Of a stretch of DNA of 64,000 bases, positions 45,020 to 54,402 are shown piece after piece. Numbering within the stretch: the stretch's first letter is position 1; each line of letters opens with the position of its first letter. The notes under the pieces were generated by a model. That model was not told where the DNA came from, did not search any database, and saw only the letters and a program-made list of their open reading frames with translations. The stretch comes from CAWGXZ01 sp963826695 (GTDB lineage: Bacteria; Pseudomonadota; Gammaproteobacteria; Burkholderiales; Burkholderiaceae_C). A program made the position numbers and the translations under genes. The stretch spans positions 248,001 through 312,000 of the forward strand of contig CAWGXZ010000004.1 of the NCBI GenBank assembly GCA_963826695.1, written 5' to 3'.

Positions 45020-45793
45020 ATGAGTGCATTCAACGAAGAAACCGTCCTCAGCGTGCACCACTGGACCGACCGGTTGTTCACCTTCACGACGACGCGCGAC
45101 CAGTCGCTGCGCTTTTCCAACGGCCACTTCACGATGATCGGCCTGCGCGTCAACGGCAAGCCGCTGCTGCGCGCCTACAGCATCGTCAGCGCCAACTACG
45201 AGGACCATCTCGAGTTCCTCAGCATCAAGGTGCCCGACGGCCCGCTGACCTCGCGGCTGCAGCACATGCAGGTCGGCGACACCATCATCGTCGGCCGCAA
45301 GCCGACCGGCACGCTGGTGATCGACTACCTGCTGCCGGGCAAGCGGCTCTACCTGCTGTCGACCGGCACCGGCCTGGCGCCGTTCATGAGCATCGTGCGC
45401 GACCCGGAGACCTACGAGAAGTTCGAGCAGGTGATCCTGGTGCACGGCGTGCGCCAGAAGGAGGAGCTGGCGTACCACGACCTGCTGATGGAGCACTTGC
45501 CCGCGCACGAGCTGCTCGGCGACCTGGTGACCAGCCAGCTGCGCTACTACCCGACGGTGACCCGTGAGGCGTATCGCAACATGGGCCGTGTCACCGCGCT
45601 GATCGAAAGCGGCAAGCTGTTCGAGGACCTGCAGCTGCCGCCGCTCGACCTCGACCGCGACCGGGTGATGATCTGCGGCAGCCCGGGCATGCTGCGCGAC
45701 ATGAAGCACCTGCTCGAAGCCAAGGGCTTCCACGAGGGCAATACCTCGACGCCGGGCGGCTTCGTCGTCGAGCGGGCCTTTGCCGAGCAGTAG
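45020..45793 (+). CDS. fpr: Ferredoxin-NADP reductase
   Basis: The protein is 257 residues, the Fpr length. The FAD-binding barrel contains RAYSIVSANYEDHLEF (RxYS motif). The NADP-binding half has LLSTGTGLAPFMSIV, the VHGVRQKEELAYHDL segment and CGSPGMLRDMKHLLEAKGF, with a C-terminal VERAF as in bacterial subclass I enzymes. It transfers electrons between NADPH and ferredoxin or flavodoxin, often in oxidative stress. It is divergent from the Liv importer and appears to be monocistronic. Confidence 0.93.
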   Translation: MSAFNEETVLSVHHWTDRLFTFTTTRDQSLRFSNGHFTMIGLRVNGKPLLRAYSIVSANYEDHLEFLSIKVPDGPLTSRLQHMQVGDTIIVGRKPTGTLVIDYLLPGKRLYLLSTGTGLAPFMSIVRDPETYEKFEQVILVHGVRQKEELAYHDLLMEHLPAHELLGDLVTSQLRYYPTVTREAYRNMGRVTALIESGKLFEDLQLPPLDLDRDRVMICGSPGMLRDMKHLLEAKGFHEGNTSTPGGFVVERAFAEQ

Positions 45794-45911
45794 GCAGCGT
45801 CGAGCGGCCCGGCGCGCGGGTCCATGATCAGATTTTTTCCTAGGGGGGCAGGCAGTCGCGGCTCGCTCCTACGATCGGTGCCATGCCGCCGAGCGCCCCC
45901 GAGGAGAGACC

Positions 45912-46820
45912 ATGGCCCCCCGAAAGTCTGCCGTTGCGAGCAACCGGCCGCGCGCCGCGTCGCTGCACATCGGCCTCAATGCCGTCAGCCCCGCCGCGTA
46001 CTCGGGCTGGTCGGGCGAGCTTGCGGCGTGCGAGTTCGACGCCAACGACATGGCGGCGCTGGCCCGATCGCGCAGCATGGTGCCCCTGGTTCTGCTTACG
46101 AAGAAGGCGACGCGGGCGGCGGTGCTGGCCGGATTGCGCCGGGCCGCGTCGACGCTGAAGGGCGGCGACTTCTTCTTTCTCAGCTATTCAGGCCACGGCG
46201 GTCAGCTTCCGGATACGAGCGGCGACGAGGCCGACAAGCTCGACGAGACCTGGTGTCTCTTCGACGGCCAGCTGATCGACGACGAGCTGTATGTCGAACT
46301 CGCCCGCTTTGCCGCCGGCGTGCGCGTGCTGGTGCTCTCCGACAGCTGCCACAGCGGCACGGTGACCCGCGCGGCGCTGCCACCTCCAGACGCGAACCCG
46401 TCGCTGCGGCCGCGGCTGATGCCGCCGTCGGTTGCCATGCGCGTCTATCGCGAGCACCAGGCGTTCTACGACAAGCTACAGGCCGAAGTCGCCGTCGAGA
46501 ACGAGCGGGCGGCGGTCGACCCCGATACCGCCCTGGCGCAACTTGCGGTGAGCAACCGGCTGACGGCGATCGTCAGCCGCTTCGAGGCCGCCGTGATCCT
46601 GATTTCAGGCTGCCAGGACAACCAGACCGCGATGGATGGTGCGCACAACGGCGCCTTCACCGAGAAGCTGCTGCTGGTCTGGAAAGACGGCAGGTTCAGC
46701 GGCAACTACGCCATGCTGCATTCGAGGACCCGTTCGTTGCTGCCGCCGACGCAGTCGCCCAACCTCTTTACCCTGGGGCCGGCCGGCGCCTTTCTGAAGC
46801 AGCAGCCGTTCAGCTTGTGA
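45912..46820 (+). CDS. Caspase-like (metacaspase-type) cysteine peptidase
   Basis: The 302-residue protein has a C14-family fold with both catalytic residues: His95 in FFLSYSGHGGQLPD and Cys146 in VLVLSDSCHSGTV. An acidic DETWCLFDGQLIDDEL stretch lies between, which in metacaspases lines the S1 pocket and prefers Arg or Lys. No signal peptide, membrane segment or extra domain is seen, and no gasdermin or STAND partner lies beside it. The ATG follows a GGAGA site. Bacterial members act in regulated proteolysis or defence; this one stands alone between fpr and the convergent yacG, so its role is unknown. Confidence 0.85.
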   Translation: MAPRKSAVASNRPRAASLHIGLNAVSPAAYSGWSGELAACEFDANDMAALARSRSMVPLVLLTKKATRAAVLAGLRRAASTLKGGDFFFLSYSGHGGQLPDTSGDEADKLDETWCLFDGQLIDDELYVELARFAAGVRVLVLSDSCHSGTVTRAALPPPDANPSLRPRLMPPSVAMRVYREHQAFYDKLQAEVAVENERAAVDPDTALAQLAVSNRLTAIVSRFEAAVILISGCQDNQTAMDGAHNGAFTEKLLLVWKDGRFSGNYAMLHSRTRSLLPPTQSPNLFTLGPAGAFLKQQPFSL

Positions 46821-46822
46821 GA

Positions 46823-47041
46823 TCAACCGCGAGCGTCGTTGCCGGGCGCGCCTTCGCCGGCGTCGAGATCGTCTGCCGTCGGCTTGACAGCAAGACGAAA
46901 GCTTTCGCTCGCCCATCCCCCGAAATCGACATTGCGGCAGCGGGCACTGCAGAAGGGGCGGTACGGGTTGCCGGGCTCGTAGCGGCTGTCACCGCCACAG
47001 CTCGGGCAGCGCACGATGCGCGGCGCGGGCGTTCGATCCAT
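46823..47041 (-). CDS. yacG: DNA gyrase inhibitor YacG
   Basis: The 72-residue zinc protein carries the four-Cys motif CPSCGG ... FCSARC with PYRPFCSARCRNVDFGGWA, the YacG signature. It binds gyrase and inhibits it. It is 10 bp after zapD in the usual zapD-yacG order. The start is MDRTPAPRIVRCP at 47041; the longer frame overlaps zapD. The caspase-like gene ends 3 bp away on the opposite strand. Confidence 0.9.
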   Translation of the reverse strand: MDRTPAPRIVRCPSCGGDSRYEPGNPYRPFCSARCRNVDFGGWASESFRLAVKPTADDLDAGEGAPGNDARG

Positions 47042-47051
47042 CACGCGACGC

Positions 47052-47807
47052 TCAGCCGCAAAGGGCCAGCTCGAAACTGGCGTCGTTGCCGCTCGGCCGC
47101 AGCCGTCCGTCACCTTCGGCCCGCATCATGCGCACCGACACCAGCAGGCGGTGGCCGGTGATCTCCGGCACCAGCCCTTCCGAGCCGTCCATCCGCAGCC
47201 GCAGCAGGTGATAGCCGCGCCCGGCAGGCAGGCTTTGCTGGAAGAAGCCGGCCGGTGCCACGACCTTGTGCGGCGCGCCCGCGTCACGGACCAGCGACAG
47301 CAACAGGTGCAAGGCCCGCGCGAGCGGCATCGTCGTCGAGATCCATTGCTGCAGATCGCCACGGCGGCGCGCCGCGGAATGCTGTTGCCACGCGTGGTAG
47401 GCCGGGAGGTCGAATTCGCAGGTGCCGCCCGGAATGTTGATGCGGCTTCGCAGGCTCATCAACCAGTCGTTGCTGGTCAGTGACTGGCCGGTCTTGCCTT
47501 GCGTCTGCGCCAGCCCGCTGTGCGCCGCATCGATGCGCTCGATGACGCTGTCGAGCGTCCGTTCGGAGATCGCCGGGTTGCCGCGGTAGCCGTTGAGCAT
47601 CGTCCGCTGGCGGTCGAGCTCCTTCAGCACATCGGTCTTCAGGTCGGCGCGCGACGCCACCTCCATGATCTCGAACAGCGTGGCCAGTGCGAAATGGTGG
47701 TCGACCGGGGCGTCACGGGCGACGAGAAGGCCCAGGCGATCGAACAGATGTTCGAGCCGCAGCATGGTGCGGATGCTCTCGTTGAAAGGGTATTCGTAGA
47801 GAACCAA
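47052..47807 (-). CDS. zapD: Cell division protein ZapD
   Basis: The 251 residues begin MVLYEYPFNESIRTMLRLEH, the family start, and contain LRSRINIPGGTCEFDLPAYH. ZapD cross-links and bundles FtsZ filaments at mid-cell. The neighbours pilD, coaE and yacG are the standard linkage in betaproteobacteria, which confirms the call. Confidence 0.93.
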   Translation of the reverse strand: MVLYEYPFNESIRTMLRLEHLFDRLGLLVARDAPVDHHFALATLFEIMEVASRADLKTDVLKELDRQRTMLNGYRGNPAISERTLDSVIERIDAAHSGLAQTQGKTGQSLTSNDWLMSLRSRINIPGGTCEFDLPAYHAWQQHSAARRRGDLQQWISTTMPLARALHLLLSLVRDAGAPHKVVAPAGFFQQSLPAGRGYHLLRLRMDGSEGLVPEITGHRLLVSVRMMRAEGDGRLRPSGNDASFELALCG

Positions 47808-47931
47808 GGCGCGGTTTCCTCGCGGTTTCGCCTAGCGGGAATTCAAGGCCCGATTGTTTCACAGCACCCGTTTGGCGCACTCGCGGCACGGCCCGACCTT
47901 GCCGGCGCGGCTTCGGCCAGCCGCAATGCGC

Positions 47932-48531
47932 TCAGCCGGTCCAGCGCTGCCAAAGAGAGGCCACCTCGGCTTCGAGCCGAGCCAGCGAGATGCCGTCGTT
48001 GACGATCACCGCATCGGCGGCGGCCAGCCGGGCGTCGCGCGTGGCCTGGCGGGCGATCACCGCCTCGACCATTTCCGGGCGCCAGCCCGAGCGGGCAACG
48101 ACCCGCTCCACCTGCGTTGCCGGACTGCAATCGACCACCAGGATCATATCGACCCGCTCGCGCCAGCGTCCGGATTCGACCAGCAGGGGTACATCGAAGA
48201 CCAGGACCGCTGCGCCACTGGCTGCGGCCTCGCGCTCGGCTTCGACCGCAATCAGTGGATGAAGAATGGCTTCGAGCCGTCGACGCGCGCCGTCATCGCT
48301 GAAGACCAGCTCGCGCATGCGCGAGCGATCGAGCGCGCCACCGGCAGCCACCACCGCCGCGCCGAACTCGGCTTCGATCGCCGGCATGGCAGCACCCCCC
48401 GGCCCTGTCAGGCGGTGGGCGATGGCGTCGGTGTCGATGACCGTCGCCCCGAGCCGCGCCAGGTGGGTCGCGACCACGCTTTTGCCGCTGCCGATGCCGC
48501 CGGTCAGCCCGATGCGCAAGGGAGCGGTCAT
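47932..48531 (-). CDS. coaE: Dephospho-CoA kinase
   Basis: The 199-residue enzyme has the P-loop GLTGGIGSGKSVVA, then ATVIDTDAIAHRL and VLVFDVPLLVESGRW, all typical of CoaE. It adds the final 3'-phosphate to make coenzyme A in the cytoplasm. It lies 35 bp downstream of pilD, and the order pilB-pilC-pilD-coaE-zapD-yacG is conserved. Confidence 0.96.
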   Translation of the reverse strand: MTAPLRIGLTGGIGSGKSVVATHLARLGATVIDTDAIAHRLTGPGGAAMPAIEAEFGAAVVAAGGALDRSRMRELVFSDDGARRRLEAILHPLIAVEAEREAAASGAAVLVFDVPLLVESGRWRERVDMILVVDCSPATQVERVVARSGWRPEMVEAVIARQATRDARLAAADAVIVNDGISLARLEAEVASLWQRWTG

Positions 48532-48566
48532 CGCATGTCAGCGCGCGCGGGCTGCGCCGCGACGCC

Positions 48567-49412
48567 TCATTCCCAGCCGAGCCAGCGCAGGATCGGCCGC
48601 GGTCCGATCAGGAAGACCGCCACGCCGGCACCGGCGAGAAAGGGTCCGAACGGCACATAGCGGCCCTCGCGCAGCGACTGCTGCAGCTTCATGACGATGC
48701 CGACCACCGCGCCGATGATCGACGCCGCAAGGATCACCGGCAGCAGCATCGAGACGCCCAGCCAGGCACCGAGTGCGGCAAGCAGCTTGAAGTCGCCGTA
48801 GCCCATGCCTTCCTTGCCGGTCACCAGCTTGAACAGCCAGTAGACCGCCCACAGCGACAGATAGCCGACCACCGCACCCCAGACCGCCGTCGGCAGCGGC
48901 ACCGTCAGCCCGAGCGCCGACGCCACGAGCCCGCCCCAGAGCAGCGGCAAGGTCAGGCCATCGGGCAGCAGCGTCGTGTCCCAGTCGATCAGTGCCAGCG
49001 CCAGCAGCACGGCCATGAAGGCGCACCAGGCGAGCGCCACCGGCTGCGGGCCGACGCGCCAGGCGACGAGACCGAAGAGCAGCGCCGTCGCCAGTTCGAC
49101 GCCCGGATAGCGCAGCGAGATCCGCGTCTTGCACGCCGAGCAGCGGCCACGCAGCCAAAGGTAGCTGATGACCGGCAGGTTCTCGTACCAGGCAATCGGA
49201 TGTGCGCACGCCGGGCAGCGCGAGCGCGGGCTCGAAAGCGTCAGCCGGGGTGGCTCCTCGATCTGCACGTCGAGCGTCTGCGCGCTGTCGATGCGCCACT
49301 GGCGCTCGAGCATCAGCGGCAGGCGGTGAATGACCACGTTCAGGAAGCTGCCGATGGCGAGGCCCAGCAGCGCCAGCAGCCAGGGCGAGAAAAGGATTTC
49401 GTACTCGGGCAC
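48567..49412 (-). CDS. pilD: Type IV prepilin peptidase/N-methyltransferase
   Basis: The 281-residue inner-membrane enzyme has a cytoplasmic zinc loop with two CxxC pairs (RCPACAHPI and RCSACKTRI), then NLPVISYLWLRG. The catalytic Asp pair lies in ALALIDWDTTLLPD and in GMGYGDFKLLAALG. Several hydrophobic helices surround these. It cleaves and N-methylates prepilins. It starts with GTG at 49412 and lies 89 bp downstream of pilC. Confidence 0.95.
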   Translation of the reverse strand: MPEYEILFSPWLLALLGLAIGSFLNVVIHRLPLMLERQWRIDSAQTLDVQIEEPPRLTLSSPRSRCPACAHPIAWYENLPVISYLWLRGRCSACKTRISLRYPGVELATALLFGLVAWRVGPQPVALAWCAFMAVLLALALIDWDTTLLPDGLTLPLLWGGLVASALGLTVPLPTAVWGAVVGYLSLWAVYWLFKLVTGKEGMGYGDFKLLAALGAWLGVSMLLPVILAASIIGAVVGIVMKLQQSLREGRYVPFGPFLAGAGVAVFLIGPRPILRWLGWE

Positions 49413-49501
49413 CGACTCGCCGCCTCTCGCTGTTTAGGAACTGGTGTGACCGACGGATCCGGCGACCACGCCGGGCAGCAGCAACAACAACAAAAACCCG
49501 A

Positions 49502-50719
49502 TCAGACGACCTGACCGAGCTTGAAGATCGGCAGGTACATCGCCACGACGATGCCGCCGATGATGGTGCCGAGAATGACGATGATGAACGGCTCCATCAG
49601 GCTCGACAGCCCCTTCACCGCCTCGTCGACTTCTTCCTCGTAGAACTCCGCCGCCTTGCCGAGCATCTGGTCGAGCGCACCCGATTCCTCGCCGATGGCG
49701 CACATCTGCAGCACCATGTTCGGGAACACGCCGGTGCTCTGCATCGACGATGTCAGCGAGGCCCCGGTCGAAACGTCCTTCTGGATCTTCTCGGTGGCAT
49801 CGGCATAGACGGCATTGCCCGATGCGCCGCCGACCGAATCGAGTGCCTCGACCAGCGGCACACCGGCGGCGAACATCGTCGACAGCGTCCGGGTCCAGCG
49901 CGCGATCGCCGACTTGTTGATCAGGCTGCCGAAGACCGGCATTTTCAGCAACAGACGGTCCATGGCCCGCTGCATCGGCACCGAGCGCTTCCAGGATTCG
50001 AGGAAGAAGTAGATGCCGCCGCCGATGATGCCGAAGATCGCCCACCAGTAGCTGACGAAGAACTCCGACATCGCGATGACGATCAGCGTCGGCGTCGGCA
50101 GCTCGGCGCCGAACGAGCTGAAGACCTCCTTGAACGCCGGAATGACGAAGATCATGATCACCGTCACGACGACAAAGGCGACGACCAGCACGGCGATCGG
50201 GTAGGTCAGCGCCGACTTGATCTTCTGCTTGATGGCCAGCGTCTTTTCCTGGTAGATCGCCAGCCGATCGAGCAGCGCCTCCAGGATGCCGCCGGCTTCG
50301 CCTGCCTCGACGAGGTTGCAGTACAGCGCATCGAAATGCAGCGGGTGCTTGCGGAAGGCAGCCGAAAGCGAGGTGCCGGTTTCGACGTCGCTGCGAATCT
50401 CGGTCAGCAGCCGGGTCATGCGCGGGTTGACGCTGCCGCGGGCAACGATGTCGAACGACTGGATCAGCGGCACGCCCGCGCGCATCATGGTCGACAGCTG
50501 CCGCGTGAAGATGGCGATGTCCTTCTGCTTGATCGACTTGCCGCCGCTGGTGCGGCGCTTCTTGACCTTGGTGACGAGGATGCCCTGGCGGCGCATGCTG
50601 GCGCTCACCATGGCCTCGCCGCCGGCGCGCATCTCGCCGCGGACGACCTTGCCGTTCCTGTCCTTGCCCTCCCATTCGAAGACAAGTTCCTTGATATTGC
50701 GTGCGGCAGCAGTCGCCAT
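49502..50719 (-). CDS. pilC: Type IV pilus inner-membrane platform protein PilC
   Basis: The 405 residues comprise two GspF/PilC domains, each with helices such as FTRQLSTMMRAGVPLIQSFD and WTRTLSTMFAAGVPLVEALD. Membrane segments include PIAVLVVAFVVVTVIMIFVI and the C-terminal PFIIVILGTIIGGIVVAMYL. PilC couples the assembly ATPase PilB to pilin extrusion. It lies 57 bp after pilB. Confidence 0.95.
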   Translation of the reverse strand: MATAAARNIKELVFEWEGKDRNGKVVRGEMRAGGEAMVSASMRRQGILVTKVKKRRTSGGKSIKQKDIAIFTRQLSTMMRAGVPLIQSFDIVARGSVNPRMTRLLTEIRSDVETGTSLSAAFRKHPLHFDALYCNLVEAGEAGGILEALLDRLAIYQEKTLAIKQKIKSALTYPIAVLVVAFVVVTVIMIFVIPAFKEVFSSFGAELPTPTLIVIAMSEFFVSYWWAIFGIIGGGIYFFLESWKRSVPMQRAMDRLLLKMPVFGSLINKSAIARWTRTLSTMFAAGVPLVEALDSVGGASGNAVYADATEKIQKDVSTGASLTSSMQSTGVFPNMVLQMCAIGEESGALDQMLGKAAEFYEEEVDEAVKGLSSLMEPFIIVILGTIIGGIVVAMYLPIFKLGQVV

Positions 50720-50776
50720 GGCTTACCCGAGAGGCCCCGGTGGGGGCAGAAGGCCGAGTCGCGGCCAGGCCGCGGC

Positions 50777-52498
50777 TTACTCGTTGGTCACCGAGATCAC
50801 TTCCTCGAGGGTGGTCACGCCGGCACGGACCTTGATCAGCCCGGATTGGCGCAGATCGCGAACGCCTTCGCGCTCTGCCTGCGTGGCGATGTCCCTCGCG
50901 GTGCCCTCGGTGAGGATGATGCGCTGTATTTCGTCGCTAATCGGCATAACTTGATAGAGGCCGACCCGGCCCTTGTAGCCGTTGTTGCACGCCGGGCAGC
51001 CGACCGCGCGGAACGGACGCCAGCCGCCTTCGAGGTCGGCTTCGGTGAAGCCTGCCTTGAGCAGCGCGTCGCGCGGGTAATCGGCCGGCTGCTTGCAGGC
51101 CTCGCAGAGCTTGCGCGCCAGCCGCTGGGCGGTGATCAGCAGCACGCTCGAAGCGATGTTGAAGGGCGCCACACCCATGTTGCGCAAGCGGGTCAGCGTG
51201 CTCGGCGCATCGTTGGTGTGCAACGTCGACAACACCAGGTGCCCGGTCGACGCCGCCTTGATCGCGATGTCGGCCGTCTCCAGGTCGCGGATCTCGCCGA
51301 CCATGATGATGTCCGGATCCTGCCGAAGGAACGACTTCAGCGCCGCCGCGAAGCTCAGGCCGGCGCGGTCGTTGACGTTCACCTGGTTGACGCCGGGGAG
51401 GTTGATTTCAGCCGGGTCCTCGACCGTGGCGATGTTGACGCCGGGCTGGTTCAGGATGTTCAGGCAGGTGTAGAGCGAGACCGTCTTGCCCGAGCCCGTC
51501 GGCCCGGTGACGAGAATCATCCCGTAGGGCCGCTGGATGCAGGCGAGCAGCCGTTCCTTCTCGATCTTCTCGTAGCCAAGGGCGTCGATGCCGAGCTTGG
51601 CGCTCGACGGATCGAGGATCCGGATGACGATCTTTTCACCGAAAAGCGTCGGCAGCGTGCTGACCCGAAAGTCGATCGCCTTGTTGCCGAACTTCAGCTT
51701 CATCCGGCCGTCCTGCGGGACGCGCTTCTCCGAAATGTCGAGCCGCGAGATCACCTTGATGCGCGAGGCCAGCTTTTCCTTGATGGCGATCGGCGGCTGG
51801 GTGATTTCCCGCAGTTCGCCGTCGACCCGGAAGCGCACCCGGTAGTGGTACTCGTAGGGCTCGAAGTGCAGGTCGGACGCGCGTGCATTGATCGCGTCGA
51901 TCAGCATCTTCTGCAGGAAGCGCACCACCGGTGCGTCTTCCACATCGGACGCGGCATCGGCCTCCTGCGGGGAGGTGACGTCGTCGGTGACATCGAACTC
52001 GAACTCGGTCGATGTCAGCGATTCCAGCGTCTCCGCCGCGCTGGCACTGTGGGCGTCGAGCAGGCGCATGAGCTTGTCGTGCTCGACGATGACCCACTCG
52101 GGCGCCATCTGCGTCGCGAACTTGATGCGCTCGACCGCTTCCTGGTGCGTCGGGTCGGCGCCGCCGATGAAGAGGCGATTGCCGCGCTTGCCGAGGACGA
52201 CCAGCTGGTATTGCGCGGTCAGCTTGGCATCGATGACGTTGCGTGGCAGGCGCTCCGCCGACACGGCGGAGAGATCCAGCAGCGGCAGCGCAAGCGCACT
52301 CGCCAGGGTGTGCGCCAGCTCGCTCGCTGTCAGGGCGCCGGAGGCGATGACGGCGCCGACAAAGCTCGACTTGGCTTCGCGGGACGTGCGCACCAGTTCC
52401 TCGGCGCTGCGCTGCGGCAGCTTGCCGGCATGAACGAGGACGCGGGCGACGCCGGAAAGCGTCGACGGCGCGATGTCCTGGGTGGTATCGACTCTCAC
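50777..52498 (-). CDS. pilB: Type IV pilus assembly ATPase PilB
   Basis: The 573-residue ATPase has the N-terminal MshE/GspE domain, then the secretion ATPase core. Motifs are Walker A GPTGSGKTVSL, Asp box IATVEDPAEI, Walker B DPDIIMVGEIRDLETADI and the His box TGHLVLSTLHTND. A tetracysteine zinc site is visible (LCEACKQ and GCPACNNGY). It powers pilus extension from the cytoplasmic face. I start at the GTG at 52498, which has a GGAAGGG ribosome site, rather than the Met 17 codons upstream. The following genes pilC and pilD complete the set; pilA is not in the window. Confidence 0.95.
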   Translation of the reverse strand: MRVDTTQDIAPSTLSGVARVLVHAGKLPQRSAEELVRTSREAKSSFVGAVIASGALTASELAHTLASALALPLLDLSAVSAERLPRNVIDAKLTAQYQLVVLGKRGNRLFIGGADPTHQEAVERIKFATQMAPEWVIVEHDKLMRLLDAHSASAAETLESLTSTEFEFDVTDDVTSPQEADAASDVEDAPVVRFLQKMLIDAINARASDLHFEPYEYHYRVRFRVDGELREITQPPIAIKEKLASRIKVISRLDISEKRVPQDGRMKLKFGNKAIDFRVSTLPTLFGEKIVIRILDPSSAKLGIDALGYEKIEKERLLACIQRPYGMILVTGPTGSGKTVSLYTCLNILNQPGVNIATVEDPAEINLPGVNQVNVNDRAGLSFAAALKSFLRQDPDIIMVGEIRDLETADIAIKAASTGHLVLSTLHTNDAPSTLTRLRNMGVAPFNIASSVLLITAQRLARKLCEACKQPADYPRDALLKAGFTEADLEGGWRPFRAVGCPACNNGYKGRVGLYQVMPISDEIQRIILTEGTARDIATQAEREGVRDLRQSGLIKVRAGVTTLEEVISVTNE

Positions 52499-52680
52499 GC
52501 GACCCTTCCAGAACCAGGCAGCGGCCCGGTCTGCTCGAGCCAGTGCCACGGCAGCGGCTTCGCCGCAACGGCGTGAAGCGCAGCGTGCGGTGGGGCTGGA
52601 TCAACGAGCACTCTCGACATGGGCGGAGCTCCGGGGCGAACGGACAGGGGATTGCCTCGCGATACTAAATGAACGCAGAA

Positions 52681-52696
52681 CGCCTGATGACAGGCG
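52681..52696 (-). terminator. Small hairpin downstream of tRNA-Pro, possible terminator
   Basis: CGCCTG ATGA CAGGCG is a perfect 6-bp hairpin. On the minus strand, downstream of the tRNA, it is followed by TTCTGCGTT, only partly T-rich. A second inverted repeat, ACCGTTTGAAACGGT at 52737-52751, lies closer to the tRNA 3' end. Either could end or help process the tRNA transcript, but neither has a full T-tract. Confidence 0.35.
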
Positions 52697-52754
52697 CAGA
52701 TGCCGCGTCGGCGCGAGATACAGGCACCAACAGCGTACCGTTTGAAACGGTCCA

Positions 52755-52833
<79 letters not shown>

Positions 52834-52883
52834 ATGATCGGTCTGCCTGCCGGTATGGCACCGGAAGGCAGGAGTGCGACAGG

Positions 52884-53876
52884 TCACGATGACCGGTCGA
52901 CTGATCGAACGCAAAATTCTAGCAGAGCGTCCTTGTACGGCGATTCGGGAAGCATCTGCAGCGCCTTGCGTGCCGTCTCGCCTTCCGAACGGGCCATGTC
53001 GCGCGTGGCGTCGATCGCCCCGGTCCGGCGGACGATGGCGACGATGTCGGCCAGCCGCTCGACTTCACCCTTTTCGATGGCGTGACGGATCAGGTCGCTC
53101 TCGTCGGCGCTGCCGCGGCTCATCGCCAGCAGCAGCGGCAGGGTGGGTTTTCCTTCCCGCAGATCGTCGCCGACATTCTTTCCGAGTTCGCTGGTGGCGC
53201 CTTCGTAATCGAGCACGTCGTCGACAAGCTGGAATGCCGTGCCGAGCGACCGGCCATAGGCGGCGCAGGCCTCCTCGACCTCGGGCGTCGCCTCGGCGAG
53301 CACCGCCCCCAACCGGGCGCTCGCCTCGAACAGCTTGGCCGTCTTGAAGCGAATGACCCGCAGGTAGTCGTCGACCGCCAGGTCGGGGTCGTGCATGTTC
53401 ATCAGCTGCAGCACCTCGCCCTCGGCAATGACGTTGGTCGCGTCGGCGAGCACATCGAGCACGCGCATGCGATCGACCTCGACCATCATCTGAAAGGCGC
53501 GCGAATAGACGAAATCGCCGACGAGAACGCTCGCCGCATTGCCGAACAGCGCATTGGCCGTCTTGCGGCCGCGCCGCAGCGACGACTCGTCGACGACATC
53601 GTCGTGCAGCAGCGTTGCCGTGTGGATGAACTCGACCACCGCCGCAAGCTGGTAGCGCTCGTCGCCCACGAAGCCGAGGGCGCTGGAGAAGAGCAGCACG
53701 AGCCGGGGCCGGATCCGCTTGCCACCGGCACCGATGATGTAGTGGCCGATCTGGTCGATCAGCGGCGCGTTCGACGTCAGCCGGCTGCGAATCACCGCAT
53801 CCACCCGAGCCAGGTCGGCGCGCATCGATGCTGCGCTATCGGTCGCCGTGGGCAGGGCAGGGGAGTCAGGAAGCAC
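52884..53876 (-). CDS. ispB: Polyprenyl diphosphate synthase (octaprenyl type)
   Basis: The enzyme shows both aspartate-rich motifs, LLHDDVVDES and FQLVDDVLDYEG, and the GGKRIRPRLVLL substrate segment of long-chain trans-prenyl synthases. It makes the isoprenoid side chain of ubiquinone. The start is not certain. I use GTG at 53876 with an AAAGG-like site, giving 330 residues; an ATG at 53825 gives 313, close to the family length. It is divergent from rplU in the usual arrangement. Confidence 0.93.
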   Translation of the reverse strand: MLPDSPALPTATDSAASMRADLARVDAVIRSRLTSNAPLIDQIGHYIIGAGGKRIRPRLVLLFSSALGFVGDERYQLAAVVEFIHTATLLHDDVVDESSLRRGRKTANALFGNAASVLVGDFVYSRAFQMMVEVDRMRVLDVLADATNVIAEGEVLQLMNMHDPDLAVDDYLRVIRFKTAKLFEASARLGAVLAEATPEVEEACAAYGRSLGTAFQLVDDVLDYEGATSELGKNVGDDLREGKPTLPLLLAMSRGSADESDLIRHAIEKGEVERLADIVAIVRRTGAIDATRDMARSEGETARKALQMLPESPYKDALLEFCVRSVDRSS

Positions 53877-53901
53877 AAAGGCCTTTGTCGGGGGTTCGTC
53901 G

Positions 53902-53907
53902 ATTATA
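53902..53907 (-). promoter_or_regulatory. Consensus -10 box of the ispB promoter
   Basis: TATAAT on the minus strand lies 26 bp upstream of the GTG start of ispB. No strong -35 sits 16-18 bp further out. The perfect -10 in such GC-rich DNA is still notable, and it supports the GTG or a later start for ispB because sequence upstream of it could not be translated. Confidence 0.5.
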
Positions 53908-54048
53908 GAAAGCCGGCTCTCGACCGTTCCTCCGCGCGCGGCAGCGATCCGGATCGGGGTTGCGTGGTAGACTCTTCGGCTTCGCATTTTGCGGTGCCCC
54001 TGTCTCGCTTCGCGAACGTGGGGGCGAACGAGGACGAGAAAGGCTGAT

Positions 54049-54360
54049 ATGTACGCCGTCATAAAAACCGGTGGCAAGCAATACAAGGTTGCTGCCGGCG
54101 AGAAAATCAAGGTTGAGAAGATCGAGGCGGATGTCGGCCAGGAGATCACGCTCGACCGCGTGCTGGCAGTCGGCAACGGCGCCGAGCTTCAGGTCGGAAC
54201 GCCCTGGGTCGCAGGTGCGTCGGTGGTTGCGACGGTGATTGCCCAGGGCAAACACGACAAGGTCCGCATCTTCAAGATGCGCCGACGCAAGCACTACCAG
54301 AAGCGCCAGGGGCACCGGCAGACCTTTACCGAAATTCAGATCGGTTCGGTCAACGCTTGA
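54049..54360 (+). CDS. rplU: Large ribosomal subunit protein bL21
   Basis: The 103-residue protein begins MYAVIKTGGKQYKVAAGEKI, the invariant L21 start, and ends with FTEIQIGSVNA. HKVRIFKMRRRKHYQKRQGH-type basic residues bind 23S rRNA. It heads the rplU-rpmA-obgE cluster. The ATG at 54049 is the family start, and the frame upstream is noncoding. Confidence 0.97.
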   Translation: MYAVIKTGGKQYKVAAGEKIKVEKIEADVGQEITLDRVLAVGNGAELQVGTPWVAGASVVATVIAQGKHDKVRIFKMRRRKHYQKRQGHRQTFTEIQIGSVNA

Positions 54361-54402
54361 GCGATCGGCCGACAGGCCGCTCGTGAATGAAGGAGTAGAA
54401 CG

